This document shows positions 5,380 through 5,392 of a DNA stretch of 5,392 nucleotides, piece after piece. Origin of the DNA: an uncultured Coleofasciculus sp. Lineage in GTDB: Bacteria > Cyanobacteriota > Cyanobacteriia > Cyanobacteriales > Coleofasciculaceae. The notes beneath the pieces are model-generated. The model searched no databases. It was not told where the DNA came from and saw nothing but the letters and a program-made list of their open reading frames with translations. How positions within the stretch are numbered: the stretch's first letter is position 1; every line of letters starts with the position of its first letter. Position numbers and translations under genes: made by a program. The DNA lies in assembly GCA_902805485.1 (NCBI GenBank), contig CADCTM010000039.1, forward strand, positions 1 through 5,392, read 5' to 3'.

Positions 5380-5392
5380 CAAGCAACCTGAT

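Noticed and set aside
1..5392. CRISPR array, tRNA/rRNA, transposase or complete defence system
   Set aside because: No regularly spaced direct repeats, no cloverleaf-like sequences, no transposase motifs and no partner toxin or effector gene were seen.

Overview
The window looks like chromosomal DNA from a cyanobacterium. It carries the chlorophyll-pathway gene chlI, an MCE/MlaD protein of the type related to plastid Ycf22/TGD2, a small cyanobacterial DUF3288 protein and a Uma2-family gene. Five complete copies of the HIP1 octamer (gcgatcgc) occur at 122-129, 2902-2909, 3402-3409, 4088-4095 and 4834-4841. The genus cannot be fixed from the sequence alone.

Layout. The left part (1-1401, + strand) is an accessory, partly eroded area. 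It holds the C-terminal end of an Arc-like ribbon-helix-helix protein (1-176), an AT-rich inverted repeat (222-267), and a previously non-obvious remnant of a class I SAM-dependent methyltransferase carrying an internal stop codon (284-448). An intact Uma2-family nuclease-fold gene (523-1098) follows, with a DUF3288 gene in the same reading frame two codons after its stop (1105-1401). A nested inverted-repeat structure (1413-1494) separates this area from the convergent genes to the right.

The central and right part (1490-4974, - strand) is a co-directional run transcribed from right to left: chlI (magnesium chelatase AAA+ subunit, GTG start), then an MlaF/TGD3-type ABC ATPase, then an MlaD/TGD2-type MCE protein. 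The last two would form part of a lipid importer; its permease (MlaE/TGD1/Ycf63 type) is not in the window and must be encoded elsewhere. A perfect 17-bp inverted repeat sits in the chlI-ATPase junction and covers the first possible start codon of the ATPase.

The far right (4975-5392) has no intact gene. On the - strand it holds the start of a DUF429 family (RNase H-like) gene broken by two frameshifts and one small deletion. Its reading frame then runs into a short palindromic repeat-like sequence.

I see no evidence for a complete novel system such as a CRISPR array, retron or defence island. The most interesting items are the hairpin at the chlI/ATPase junction, the two degraded genes, the in-phase Uma2-DUF3288 arrangement, and the pairing of chlorophyll synthesis with a lipid transporter.
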